Positions 8,365 through 16,576 are shown, numbered from the stretch's first letter. The stretch: 21,905 bases of DNA from Achromobacter sp. (GCA_003454835.1 DMTA01000262.1:1-21905), one strand, 5' to 3'. Notes: generated by a model not told the origin, from the sequence alone. Numbers and translations: made by a program.

Positions 8365-9747
8365 TTATGACACCGCCGCAGCCAAAGCCTGGATTTCGGC
8401 GGCGGGCGCCGGTCGGCCCAGCAGAAAGCCCTGCATCACGCGGCATCCCAACGCCTTCAGGATTTCGCGCTGTCCCTCGGTTTCGACGCCTTCGGCCACG
8501 ACCGGCAAGTGCATCGCCTGGCAGAGCCCGAACAGGGCCGAAACGACCTCACGGCTGCCGGCGTCCGATTCCAGCGCGGAAATGAAGCTGCGGTCGATCT
8601 TGACCCAGTCGATGGGCAGATGGCGCAGATGGTTCAGGCTGGAATACCCGCAACCAAAGTCATCCAGCGCTACCCCGATGCCCATGTCGCGCAGCGTGTT
8701 CAGGATCTTCACGTGCCGCTCGTAGTGCAGGATGAAGATGGACTCCGTGATCTCCAGCACCAGCTTGCGGGGCGACAGCCGGGTAGCGGCCAGCACGTCC
8801 GACACGAGCTGAACCAGCCCGTCCTCGTTCATCTGCTTGACCGACAGGTTCACATGGACGCGCCATGCCGACGGCCATAGCGCCGCCTGCGTGCAGGCGC
8901 GCTCCAGGATCCAGGCGCCCAGCGGCACAATCAGGCCGCTGCGTTCGGCCAATTCAATCGTCACAGCGGGCGACACGCTGCCCAGCACGGGGTGATGCCA
9001 GCGCAGCAGCGCCTCACATCCCTGCACCACGCCGGTCGCGCTGTCGCAGACCGGTTGGTAATAGAGTTCGAACTGTTCCATGGCCGGAGTCGTCAGCGCC
9101 AGCCGCAGGTCGTTTTCCAGGCCTTGCTGATCCCGCTGCCGCGCCAGGAGGCGGAAATCAAAGAGATTCCACCCTTCACCGCCCCGATCCTTGAGCGGCA
9201 CCATCGCGACCTGCACGCAACGTTGCAATTCCTCGACGCTGCGGCCGTGGGCGGGATAGAGGGCGGCGCCGATCCGGAAGACGGCGATCAGGGGACGGGC
9301 CCCCAGTTCATACGGCGCGCTCAGGTCGGCCAGCAGCTTGGCGGACACCTGGGCAGCGCCCTCCTCGTCCACGCCCGGCACGCAAACGGAGAATGAGTCG
9401 GCTCCCGTGCGCGCCGCCATGCCGCCGAGCGTGCGTGCGACCAGGCTGATGCGATCCGCCACCTGAACCAGCAACGCCTGGTCCTCGCCGGCGCGCAGCA
9501 TGGCGCTGATCTGAGCGTAGTGTTCGAAACTGATGAGAAAAAAGGCGCCGCGGCGCGTCGTACCCTGGGGCTGGCCCAGCCAGGCACGCACGCGACGATG
9601 CAGCTCCTGTTGGCTGAGGAGGCCGGTCAGTTCATCCCGCGTCAGCCGGCGGCGCAGCGCACGATCCCGGCGGAAGAACAGCAGACTGATCGCTGCAAGT
9701 GCGCCCGCGAGCGTCAGGCACAGTGCGAGCAGGTAACTCTCACGCAC
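8365..9747 (-). CDS. Membrane-anchored c-di-GMP phosphodiesterase (degenerate GGDEF + intact EAL)
   Basis: The 460-residue protein has one N-terminal TM helix (about 5-25) and no obvious periplasmic sensor domain. A GGDEF domain follows in which the signature is replaced by GADSF (115-119), so it should not make c-di-GMP. The EAL domain has the full catalytic set: EALLRW (Glu245), Asn300, LEITES (Glu332), DDFG (Asp362, Asp363), Lys383, AEGVET (Glu419, Glu422) and Gln439. It is therefore predicted to hydrolyse c-di-GMP to pGpG, with the GGDEF-like domain perhaps regulatory. Lowering c-di-GMP would free LapG from LapD and release the nearby adhesin; that link is inference from proximity. The start is GTG at 9747 with a G-rich stretch upstream. 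It heads the gene run leading to aroC. Confidence 0.93.
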   Translation of the reverse strand: MRESYLLALCLTLAGALAAISLLFFRRDRALRRRLTRDELTGLLSQQELHRRVRAWLGQPQGTTRRGAFFLISFEHYAQISAMLRAGEDQALLVQVADRISLVARTLGGMAARTGADSFSVCVPGVDEEGAAQVSAKLLADLSAPYELGARPLIAVFRIGAALYPAHGRSVEELQRCVQVAMVPLKDRGGEGWNLFDFRLLARQRDQQGLENDLRLALTTPAMEQFELYYQPVCDSATGVVQGCEALLRWHHPVLGSVSPAVTIELAERSGLIVPLGAWILERACTQAALWPSAWRVHVNLSVKQMNEDGLVQLVSDVLAATRLSPRKLVLEITESIFILHYERHVKILNTLRDMGIGVALDDFGCGYSSLNHLRHLPIDWVKIDRSFISALESDAGSREVVSALFGLCQAMHLPVVAEGVETEGQREILKALGCRVMQGFLLGRPAPAAEIQALAAAVS

Positions 9748-10212
9748 GGAGCCCCCCTATCCAATGCCCCCGACGTTGCGGCCCGGCCATGGGCCCGGGA
9801 GCTGTAACATATTTTAAATTATGCATTGTTTTCGCAAAAAAACGCCACATTTCGGAGGCAACGCGCCCCTTTCTCCTGACTTTCTTCGAATCCTGAATTG
9901 CTCGCAGCGGTCATGGCGGGGTCCTTGAATAGCAGTCACAGACCGGTCCTCTCGCCATGCCTCGACCCATCTACGACACTGCAACCCCAAAAATTAATAC
10001 GCAGTGTCTCAATAGTTCTCAAACGGCCAATTCTCACGAACGAAATAATTACACACCTTGTCTGATATGACCGAGGATTTCGTAATATTCTGTGCGTTCT
10101 GTGACAGGTCCGATTACAGCGACCGCGTTGTCGGCTGTCGTTTCGTAACGTGTGTCACGTTTGATATCCAGGTTTCCATCCCGCGCCAGCCCACGAAGGG
10201 ACACGCAAGTAC
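9748..10212. other. Gene-free, partly AT-rich intergenic region between divergent phosphodiesterase and second lapD-like genes
   Basis: No convincing gene lies in these 465 bases; the short frames present do not look like proteins. It is markedly more AT-rich than its surroundings, especially 9805-9850 and 9985-10090, and should hold the promoters for both divergent transcription units. I see no clear terminator or mobile-element remnant. Confidence 0.7.
9811..9837 (-). promoter_or_regulatory. Possible sigma70 promoter for the phosphodiesterase-aroC-M48 operon
   Basis: On the minus strand a TTGCGA (9832-9837) and a TAAAAT (9811-9816) are separated by 15 bases within the most AT-rich patch upstream of the GTG at 9747. 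The spacer is shorter than ideal, so this is a weak candidate only. Confidence 0.3.
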
Positions 10213-12183
10213 ATGCCCACACTACGCCGGCTGCTTCTATGCTCCGCCCTTCTGGTCGGCTTTATCCTGCTGGGCGCTCAGGCCCTCGGGATGCTGGCGG
10301 CGCACCGCTATCTGAATACGCAGCTGTCCCAGCAAAGCGAATCGGGCGCAAACGCGCTCGCCTGGGCCTTGTCGCACAGTTCGGGCAGCCACCGCGAACA
10401 GGTCGAGCTAGCCGATGAACTGTTCGGTCAGGGCCTCTATGCGCTGGTCAATATCACGAACGAAGGGAACGTGCCGCATGTGGAGCGCCGGACGGGGCCG
10501 ACTGCCGCAGGCAGAGAACGCGACTGGCGCGCCGCTTGGCTGAACATGGAAGCACCGGCCGTTTCGCGGCCGTTCATCATTCCCGGCGGGCAAGCCAAAG
10601 GCACCCTCACCGTGCAGGCGGATGCGCGCCTGGCTCGCGACACGCTGTGGCAAGGCGGCATCCGGGTACTGGGTCTGGTGCTGGCGGCGGCCGCGTTCTG
10701 GGCGCTGTTTGCCACTAATCTCGTGCGCTGGATCGAGGCCCGCACCTCGCGCGACATCTGCGAACGCGTGCGCGCCCTGGCGCCCGGCGCCGACGCGACA
10801 TTGACAGGATCCTGCGAAGTGCCTGGCGTGGATCAGGCGCTGGTCGATGCGCAGCGCCGCGTCGCCGCCACGGTCGAGGAACAGAACGCCCGCATCGAAT
10901 CGCTGCAAAGCGAAATCTACCGGGACCCTATCTCGCGTCTGTCGAACCGCAAGCATTTTGTTGATCAATTCAGGCTTGCGCTCGCCGACAAATCCGACGA
11001 AGCCGGCGGCCATCTGCTGATGTTCCGTCAACGCGACCTCGCTCAGATCAACCGTCACCTGTCGCGCGCCTTCACCGACCAGTGGCTGCGCTCATCGTCG
11101 GACCGCCTGCGCAAGCTCGTGCAGGAGTTTGGTGGACCCGGCACGCTGATCGCCCGGATCAGCGGATCGGATTTCGCCCTGCTGCTGCCGCGCACCTCGG
11201 CGCCGCAGGCCAGCGTGCTGGCCGAACGCGTGCGGCGCGAGTTGCGGTCGCTGCGCGTGCCGATGGATAAATACGGCTGGTGCCGGTGGGCGCTGGCAAT
11301 GGCGGCGTTTGCCCCGGGTGACAACATGAGCGACATCCTGGCGCGCCTGGACCACGCGCTGATGTGCGCAGAGAGCGCGGACGACGACCAGATCACGCCG
11401 GCAAGCCAGGCCGCCGACAGCACCCGCATCGGTGAATACAGCTGGCACGACGCGCTGATCACCGCGTTGGAGCAGCACCGGTTCTCACTGACGGCGCAGC
11501 CCTTGCTTGACCTGTCCGGCGCCTTGCTGCACCACGAGGCCTGCCTGACGCTGCACGATGCCGCCGGCACGGATCCGGTGCCCGCCTCGATCTTCATGCC
11601 GCCGGCCGTGCGCCTGGGCCTGTCCGCCGAATGCGACATCCAGGCGATCCGTCTGGGTCTCGACTGGCTGTTCACCCATGACGGCGCGCTCACCGTGCCG
11701 GTATCGCTTGCCACCCTTGCCCAAGGATCGTTCTTCGCGCGGCTTGAACGCATGCTCGACGACCGGCCCGCACTGTCGGCGCGGCTGATTCTCGAAGTCG
11801 ACGCGGCTGGACTCGTCGAACAAGGCGCAGACGTGCGCCAGTTGTGCGACATCGTCACCGGCGCCGGCGGACGGGTCGGGGTATCGCGGCTGTCGCAGCA
11901 GTTCGGCGCCATGGAGCACCTGCATGAATTTCCTGTCTCGTACGTCACATTAAGCGGCAGCTTCATCGGCGGCCTCTTGCAGAGCCCCGGCAGCCAGCAC
12001 CTGGCCGCCACCGTGGTCGCGACCTCAATGACGCTTGGCATGTCGGTCTATGCGGCCGACGTGCCAGACGCGGCCACGCAGCTCGTCCTGGAAGAAATCG
12101 GTGTCCGCGCGATCAGCGGGGCTGTCGTAAACTCCGCCCACGCGCAAGACCTCGCGCATGATCACCAATGGGTTCCTAGTTGA
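10213..12183 (+). CDS. Second LapD-like membrane protein, divergent in LapG- and c-di-GMP-binding residues
   Basis: The 656-residue protein has the same layout as the LapD at 4273: TM at about 7-29, periplasmic domain, TM at about 150-170, HAMP/S-helix (VEEQNARIESLQ), degenerate GGDEF (SGSDFALLLP) and degenerate EAL. It aligns end to end with that LapD, including the QQFG and SPGSQ segments. Residues used by LapD are changed. The periplasmic LapG-contact Trp is Gly126, the EAL Arg (LapD R450) is His448, and the EAL Glu (LapD E617) is Ala615 (YAADV against YAEDV). Only Phe564 (LapD F566) is kept. It is unlikely to act as an ordinary LapD. It may sense another ligand, partner the adjacent kinase, or form mixed dimers with LapD; these roles are inference. 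ATG at 10213 has a GAAGGG about 12 bases upstream. Its stop overlaps the kinase start. Confidence 0.9.
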   Translation: MPTLRRLLLCSALLVGFILLGAQALGMLAAHRYLNTQLSQQSESGANALAWALSHSSGSHREQVELADELFGQGLYALVNITNEGNVPHVERRTGPTAAGRERDWRAAWLNMEAPAVSRPFIIPGGQAKGTLTVQADARLARDTLWQGGIRVLGLVLAAAAFWALFATNLVRWIEARTSRDICERVRALAPGADATLTGSCEVPGVDQALVDAQRRVAATVEEQNARIESLQSEIYRDPISRLSNRKHFVDQFRLALADKSDEAGGHLLMFRQRDLAQINRHLSRAFTDQWLRSSSDRLRKLVQEFGGPGTLIARISGSDFALLLPRTSAPQASVLAERVRRELRSLRVPMDKYGWCRWALAMAAFAPGDNMSDILARLDHALMCAESADDDQITPASQAADSTRIGEYSWHDALITALEQHRFSLTAQPLLDLSGALLHHEACLTLHDAAGTDPVPASIFMPPAVRLGLSAECDIQAIRLGLDWLFTHDGALTVPVSLATLAQGSFFARLERMLDDRPALSARLILEVDAAGLVEQGADVRQLCDIVTGAGGRVGVSRLSQQFGAMEHLHEFPVSYVTLSGSFIGGLLQSPGSQHLAATVVATSMTLGMSVYAADVPDAATQLVLEEIGVRAISGAVVNSAHAQDLAHDHQWVPS

Positions 12184-13724
12184 CGGAAGGATTGTTTCTT
12201 CGCACCCGCTGGCGTTTTCGCCACCTTCGCGCAAGCCAGCCCGGCTTCTTCCGGACAATCGTCTGGTCGGGAGTTGGCCTGCTGCTGTGCGCCTGCTTCT
12301 GGCCGGCCCACGCGCTCGCCTATGGATTGAATGCCGACGGACTCAATGCCGGCTACGACAATCTGCACTCAGGCCTGACCGCCGGCGTCGCCATCGCCTG
12401 CGCGATGGTGTGTGGCGCGGCTTGGGCGCACACGCGCATCGCCCTGTATGCGGCGGGCATGGCTTTCGCGCTTGTCGAAGGCCTGTTCCGTTCGCTGCCC
12501 GATCTGATGCCGCCCGGTGCGCTGCAGGCCGCCTCCTATGCCGCCCTGCTCGCGCTGACCGCCCCCCTGCTGCAAGGATCGCGCATCGCGGCCGGACTGG
12601 GCGCCGCGTGCCGGTGGATCAGCATCGCGCTGTCCGGCGTGGCCGCGCTGGCGCTGATCTTCGTGTATGAAACCGAATCAGGGATGCTGCCGGCCGCCAT
12701 TGCAGGCGTGTGTGCAGCGCTGAGCGTGCCGTTGGCGCTGTGGTTCCTGGCCACTGCGATACGGCAGCGGTCTGGCCGCCCGGCCAACCTTGCGCTGACG
12801 CTCGCCTTTGGCGCATCAGCCTGGATCCTCGGACACGACGCCTGGCACGCGAGCGGGGCAGATGCCGCGGATGCGAGCTTTGAAGTATTTAGATTGATGC
12901 TGGTGTCGGGCACGCTCATCTGGCTGGCGCTGGACGCCTCCAACAGCGCCGCGCCCGCCAGCAGCAAGGGCACCGGATCGGACGCTGAACACCTGGCGCA
13001 AGGAGAACTGCGGCTGGCCGAACTTGCCGGCGCGCTGGACACGCAGCGGCAGATGAACGCGTTGATTTCGCACGAGCTGCGCGCCCCCCTTGCCACCATC
13101 AGCGCCGCGGCGCAATCGCTGGACATGATCCTGTCGGACAGCGGCGAAACCGTGGACACGCGGCTGGCGCGCATTCACCGGTCGGTCGCACGCATGACCG
13201 AATTGATGGATCAGTTGCTGAATCAGGATCGCCTCGAGGAACATGCCTGGAGTCCGCGTGGCGAGCAGACCGACATGGCTGACCTGGTGCGCGACGTAGT
13301 GAACGCCATGCGGCCGGACACCGCCCATGCTCTGGTGCTCGAAGCGCAGGCGCCGCAGCCGGTGTTCTGCGATCGCCCGCTCACCAGCGTCGTCGTGCGC
13401 AACCTGATCCATAACGCCATCAAATATTCGCCGGCCAACGAACCCGTCCGGATCGAGACGGGTCACACGCGGGTAGGCGACACGGCGATGACCTGGGCAG
13501 CCGTCGTGGACCGCGGGCCGGGCATTGGAGAAGAGGAGCAGGCGCGGATCTTCGAGCCGCGCTTTCGGCGTTCCGCGCATCGCGAAACCCAAGGCATGGG
13601 GATCGGGTTGTACCTGGCGCGGCGCATCTGCCAGAGCCAGGGCGGATCGCTGACGATGCAGAGCAAGGTGGGCGTGGGCACGCGCTTTGTCGTCACCCTG
13701 CCCGCCAACGGGCAATCGGCTTAA
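12180..13724 (+). CDS. Multi-pass membrane sensor histidine kinase
   Basis: The 514-residue protein has an N-terminal half with about seven to eight hydrophobic segments (roughly residues 20-265) and no recognised extracytoplasmic domain. A short coil and a complete kinase core follow: H-box ISHELRAPL with phospho-accepting His298, N-box NLIHNAIKYSP, G1 DRGPGIG, F-box IFEPRFR and G2 GMGIGLYLAR. It should autophosphorylate and signal to a response regulator, most likely the convergent one at 13767. An in-frame TAG at 12177-12179 lies immediately before the TTG at 12180, so the gene cannot start earlier. That TTG overlaps the stop of the second lapD-like gene (TTGA), which implies translational coupling. 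A TTG at 12192 is a less likely alternative. The signal sensed is unknown. Confidence 0.92.
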   Translation: MTEGLFLRTRWRFRHLRASQPGFFRTIVWSGVGLLLCACFWPAHALAYGLNADGLNAGYDNLHSGLTAGVAIACAMVCGAAWAHTRIALYAAGMAFALVEGLFRSLPDLMPPGALQAASYAALLALTAPLLQGSRIAAGLGAACRWISIALSGVAALALIFVYETESGMLPAAIAGVCAALSVPLALWFLATAIRQRSGRPANLALTLAFGASAWILGHDAWHASGADAADASFEVFRLMLVSGTLIWLALDASNSAAPASSKGTGSDAEHLAQGELRLAELAGALDTQRQMNALISHELRAPLATISAAAQSLDMILSDSGETVDTRLARIHRSVARMTELMDQLLNQDRLEEHAWSPRGEQTDMADLVRDVVNAMRPDTAHALVLEAQAPQPVFCDRPLTSVVVRNLIHNAIKYSPANEPVRIETGHTRVGDTAMTWAAVVDRGPGIGEEEQARIFEPRFRRSAHRETQGMGIGLYLARRICQSQGGSLTMQSKVGVGTRFVVTLPANGQSA

Positions 13725-13735
13725 GCGCCCCGCGC

Positions 13736-13755
13736 GCCCCGGCTTCAGCCGGGGC
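13736..13755. terminator. Hairpin between convergent kinase and response-regulator genes
   Basis: A perfect 8-bp stem (GCCCCGGC / GCCGGGGC) with a TTCA loop sits in the 42-base gap between the two convergent genes. It has no T-tract on either side, so it may stop transcription poorly or simply block convergent polymerases. Confidence 0.5.
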
Positions 13756-13766
13756 CTTGGCCGGGA

Positions 13767-14486
13767 TCAGGCCGCGAACACGTAGCCCTGGCCGCGCACC
13801 GACAACACCGGCAGCTTGAGGCCGGCGCTCTGCGCCTTGGCGCGCAGACGGCTAACCAGCACGTCGATACGCCGCAATTCAAACCCACCCGGGCTGTCCG
13901 GCAGAAAGAGTTCAGCCAGGGCCTGGCGGCTGACGGCACTGCCCGCGGCATCCATCAGGGCCACCAGAAACGTCCGTTCCTGCGCGCTCAGGTGCAGCGA
14001 AGCACCATCGGGCGCCACCAGAATCCAGCCGCCGTCCTGCAGCGACCAGTTGGTATCCGCCGACGCGCGCGTTTCGGCGTCGACCGGACGCGGCGCCTTG
14101 GCCAACCGCATGCGGCGCGCCAGGCTGCGAATGACCGAGCTGAGTTCCAGCAGGTCCACCGGCTTGGTCATGTAGACGTCTGCGCCGCCTTCCAGGCCGC
14201 GGACGCGGTCTTCGAGAGCGCTGCGGCCCGTCAGCATGACGATGCCCACCGGGCTCAGGGCGCGCAGTCGCGTCGCAACGGAAAAGCCGTCTTCGCCAGG
14301 AAGATGGGCGTCGAGAATGACGATGTCGCACGGCTGTTCCTGCAGGCGGCGGTAGAACGCCACTGCATTGTCACAAGCGAACGCCACGCGAAAGCCGTAG
14401 CCGCCCAAGCCCAACGCCAGTTCCTCGCGGAAGTCGGCATCGTCCTCAAGCAGTCCTATACATAGCAAACCATCTGCACCAGGCAT
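13767..14486 (-). CDS. OmpR/PhoB-family response regulator
   Basis: The 239-residue protein has an N-terminal receiver domain with the acidic pair in LLEDDADF (14-16), phospho-accepting Asp59 in IVILDAHLPGEDG and the conserved Lys108 in YMTKPVD. A C-terminal winged helix follows (about 145-239, ending VLSVRGQGYVFAA) that should bind DNA. It is the probable partner of the kinase ending at 13724, although the two genes are convergent rather than in one operon, so pairing is inferred from proximity. ATG at 14486 lacks a clear Shine-Dalgarno. Palindromes upstream (14510-14519 and 14657-14692) could be operators. Targets may include the neighbouring lap genes, but nothing in the sequence proves it. 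Confidence 0.93.
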   Translation of the reverse strand: MPGADGLLCIGLLEDDADFREELALGLGGYGFRVAFACDNAVAFYRRLQEQPCDIVILDAHLPGEDGFSVATRLRALSPVGIVMLTGRSALEDRVRGLEGGADVYMTKPVDLLELSSVIRSLARRMRLAKAPRPVDAETRASADTNWSLQDGGWILVAPDGASLHLSAQERTFLVALMDAAGSAVSRQALAELFLPDSPGGFELRRIDVLVSRLRAKAQSAGLKLPVLSVRGQGYVFAA

Positions 14487-14509
14487 ATTCAGAGTGCTTT
14501 ACATTGAAA

Positions 14510-14519
14510 TTGTCGACAA
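14510..14519. promoter_or_regulatory. Palindrome TTGTCGACAA upstream of the response regulator
   Basis: A perfect 10-bp palindrome lies 23 bases upstream of the response-regulator ATG. Its position would fit autoregulation or promoter control, but a 10-bp palindrome alone is weak evidence. Confidence 0.3.
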
Positions 14520-14656
14520 ATTCCTCTGGAGCGCCCCCACGCGATGAAAAGTGCTCCGGAGCCGGCAATCTTACGACTTTTACAATAGAAACGAATGATT
14601 GCAGCGAAAAAAACGGCGATATTTCACATTTTTGCCAAGCTTTTTTCTTAATGCCC

Positions 14657-14692
14657 GCGATATCGCCCGATTAATGTCGTCGACGATATCGC
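14657..14692. promoter_or_regulatory. Nested palindrome cluster (two CGATATCG copies around a TCGTCGACGA palindrome)
   Basis: GCGATATCGC (14657-14666) and CGATATCGC (14684-14692) flank the palindrome TCGTCGACGA (14677-14686), which extends to 16 bp (14675-14690) with one mismatched pair. It lies just after the selO stop and upstream of the response regulator. No T-run follows on the minus strand, so it does not look like a standard terminator; it could be an operator or a 3' RNA structure. Confidence 0.4.
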
Positions 14693-14702
14693 AAAATCAT
14701 CC

Positions 14703-16190
14703 TCAGGACGAACAACTCACTTCGATTCCACCCGCCCAATCCGGTGGCAGGCTGGCATAACGTTCAAAACCATCCCGCGCGACGAAGGGATTGCGCAGCA
14801 GTTTCATGAGCGTTTCAATTTCGCTGGCGTCGCCGGCCTTAGCCGCGCGGATCGCCTGTTCCGCCAGGTGGTTGCGCAGCACATATAACGGATTCACGCC
14901 ATTCATGGCGGCCGCCCTTTCCGCGGCAGGCCTGGCGTCCTGCGCGTGGCGGGCCAGCAACCTGTCAAGCCAGGCGCCAGCGGCGGGCCGGTCGATAAAC
15001 AAATCCTCGAAGCCGCTGCGCTGCCCTTGCGTGGCGTCGGCCAGCCGGCGCCAGGACAGCGTGAAGTCCGCCTGATTGGCGTCCATCAGTTTAAGCAGAT
15101 CGTCCAGCAGCGCCTCATCGTCGGGCCGCCACGCCGCCAAGCCCATCTTGGCGCCCATCTTGTCGTGGAAAGCGCGCGTGAAAACGGCTTCGTATTCGTC
15201 CAGCACCGCGCGCAACGCGTCGGCGTCCTGCACCAGCATGTGCAGACTACCGCCCAGCCGATACAGGTTCCAGAGGCCCACGGAGGGCTGCCGATTCCAG
15301 GAATAACGCCCTTCGGCATCGGAATGGTTGCAAATATGGCCCAGCCGGAAACCGTCCATGAATCCATAAGGCCCGTAATCCAGCGTCAGTCCCAGGATCG
15401 ACATATTGTCGGTATTCATGACGCCATGGCAAAACCCCACAGCCTGCCAATCCGCCATCAGCAACGCCGTGCGCCGCGTGACTTCCCGCAGCAGATTTAC
15501 GTACGGGGCCGTACCGGTTGCCGCATCGCCGGGCTCCACGTCGCGGCATTCGGGGTAATAGCGGTCGATCACATAATCGGCCAACGTTTTCAGCATGTCG
15601 GGCTGACGCCGCGACGACCAATGTTCAAACGAGCCGAATCTGACGAAACTGGGCGACATCCGGGTCACGATCGCGGCGGTCTCGACCGTCTCGCGCATGA
15701 CCGGATCATCCGAAACCACCAGCGCAAGGGCGCGTGTGGTGGGCACACCCAACCCGAACATGGCCTCGCTGGCCAGGTATTCCCGCACGGACGACCGCAG
15801 CACGGCCCGCCCGTCGCCCATGCGCGAATACGGCGTCATGCCCGAGCCCTTGAGCTGCAGCTCCCAGGCGCCCGCGGGCCCTTGAACCTCGCCCAGCAGA
15901 TGCGCCCGTCCATCGCCAAGCTGCCCTGCCCACACCCCGAACTGGTGGCCGCTATAGACGGCGGCCAGCGTATCGCCGCCAGGCAATGGCTGTCCGCCGG
16001 AAAACACCTGCAGGAACTCGGGGGTCGTCAGCACCGACGGATCCAACCCGATCAGGGCAGCCGCCTGCTCGTTGGCGTGCAGCAGACGCGGATTGTTCAG
16101 CCCGCGCGGCGCCAGCCGGGTGTAGAAGGCCTCGGGCAGCGCCGCAAAGGAGTTGACGGCTTGCAGTTCGGACAGGGACTGGGCATTCAT
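14703..16190 (-). CDS. selO: SelO-family protein adenylyltransferase (YdiU, pseudokinase fold)
   Basis: The 495-residue protein matches the SelO/YdiU family over its full length. SelO transfers AMP from ATP to Ser, Thr or Tyr of proteins, using a kinase fold with ATP bound in flipped orientation, and is linked to redox stress. Expected residues are visible: LQLKGSG with Lys114, CHGVMNTDN with Asp261 and Asn262, and DYGPYGF with Asp271. The C-terminus ends in VSCSS; this conserved Cys is selenocysteine in some eukaryotic homologues. ATG at 16190 forms an ATGA overlap with the stop of the DUF2069 gene, so translation is probably coupled. Confidence 0.96.
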   Translation of the reverse strand: MNAQSLSELQAVNSFAALPEAFYTRLAPRGLNNPRLLHANEQAAALIGLDPSVLTTPEFLQVFSGGQPLPGGDTLAAVYSGHQFGVWAGQLGDGRAHLLGEVQGPAGAWELQLKGSGMTPYSRMGDGRAVLRSSVREYLASEAMFGLGVPTTRALALVVSDDPVMRETVETAAIVTRMSPSFVRFGSFEHWSSRRQPDMLKTLADYVIDRYYPECRDVEPGDAATGTAPYVNLLREVTRRTALLMADWQAVGFCHGVMNTDNMSILGLTLDYGPYGFMDGFRLGHICNHSDAEGRYSWNRQPSVGLWNLYRLGGSLHMLVQDADALRAVLDEYEAVFTRAFHDKMGAKMGLAAWRPDDEALLDDLLKLMDANQADFTLSWRRLADATQGQRSGFEDLFIDRPAAGAWLDRLLARHAQDARPAAERAAAMNGVNPLYVLRNHLAEQAIRAAKAGDASEIETLMKLLRNPFVARDGFERYASLPPDWAGGIEVSCSS

Positions 16191-16558
16191 GCGCGTTGAC
16201 TCCGGGCAGCGCGCTTGGCGGGCCGCACATAAAAGATGGCGCTAAGGAAAAAGGTGGTGGACAAGATGATCTCGCCCCACGCCATCAAAACGGACAGCGG
16301 CGCCGGATCCGACATGGCGCGCACCACGCCTTCCATCAGATACAGCAGCGACAGCATGGCCGCCCATTGATAGGTGTAGAGATTGCCGCGCACGATGCCG
16401 CGCAGCGGAAACGCCAGCGGCAAGGCTTTCAGCAGCATCCAGGAGCCGCCCGGCCGCACCGGCGCCACCACGGTTTCCCAGGCGACACACAGCACGATCA
16501 GGGCAAACAATGAAACCGAGGCCACGAGGCGCAAGCGGGGGTTGAGTTCGGGATTCAT
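16187..16558 (-). CDS. DUF2069 family small inner-membrane protein
   Basis: The 123-residue protein is hydrophobic with about four TM helices (roughly 11-27, 38-52, 61-80 and 88-108) and a basic C-terminal tail (RPAKRAARSQRA). It matches the DUF2069 family of predicted membrane proteins; the function is unknown. It overlaps selO by the 4-base ATGA junction. Its ATG at 16558 is only 17 bases from the divergent yihY-type ATG, with no Shine-Dalgarno visible between them. Confidence 0.87.
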   Translation of the reverse strand: MNPELNPRLRLVASVSLFALIVLCVAWETVVAPVRPGGSWMLLKALPLAFPLRGIVRGNLYTYQWAAMLSLLYLMEGVVRAMSDPAPLSVLMAWGEIILSTTFFLSAIFYVRPAKRAARSQRA

Positions 16559-16576
16559 GCTGCTATTATCGCCTGA
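16542..16576 (+). promoter_or_regulatory. Predicted sigma70 promoter placing the transcript start at the yihY ATG
   Basis: TTGAGT (16542-16547), a 16-base spacer and TATTAT (16564-16569) resemble the sigma70 consensus. Transcription would begin about 6-7 bases later, at or next to the A of the ATG at 16576, giving a leaderless mRNA. The absence of a Shine-Dalgarno in the 17-base gap agrees with this. On the opposite strand GATAAT (16570-16565) could likewise start transcription at the DUF2069 ATG, but there I see no good -35 box. Confidence 0.5.

Noticed and set aside
7217..8446. A 409-residue minus-strand frame overlapping aroC in another phase
   Set aside because: AroC in the neighbouring phase is unmistakable and full length; this frame is Arg/Pro/Gly-rich shadow sequence.
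10058..10088. Possible promoter TTGTCT and TAATAT upstream of the second lapD-like gene
   Set aside because: The spacer is 19 bases and the -35 match is partial, so I did not list it as a feature, though some promoter must lie in this gap.
10058..10315. An 85-residue plus-strand frame upstream of and overlapping the second lapD-like gene
   Set aside because: It begins with TTG without a ribosome binding site, runs out of phase into the real gene, and has no recognisable protein features.
14946..16199. A 417-residue plus-strand frame opposite selO
   Set aside because: It is antisense to full-length SelO with intact active-site motifs, and the translation has no family resemblance.
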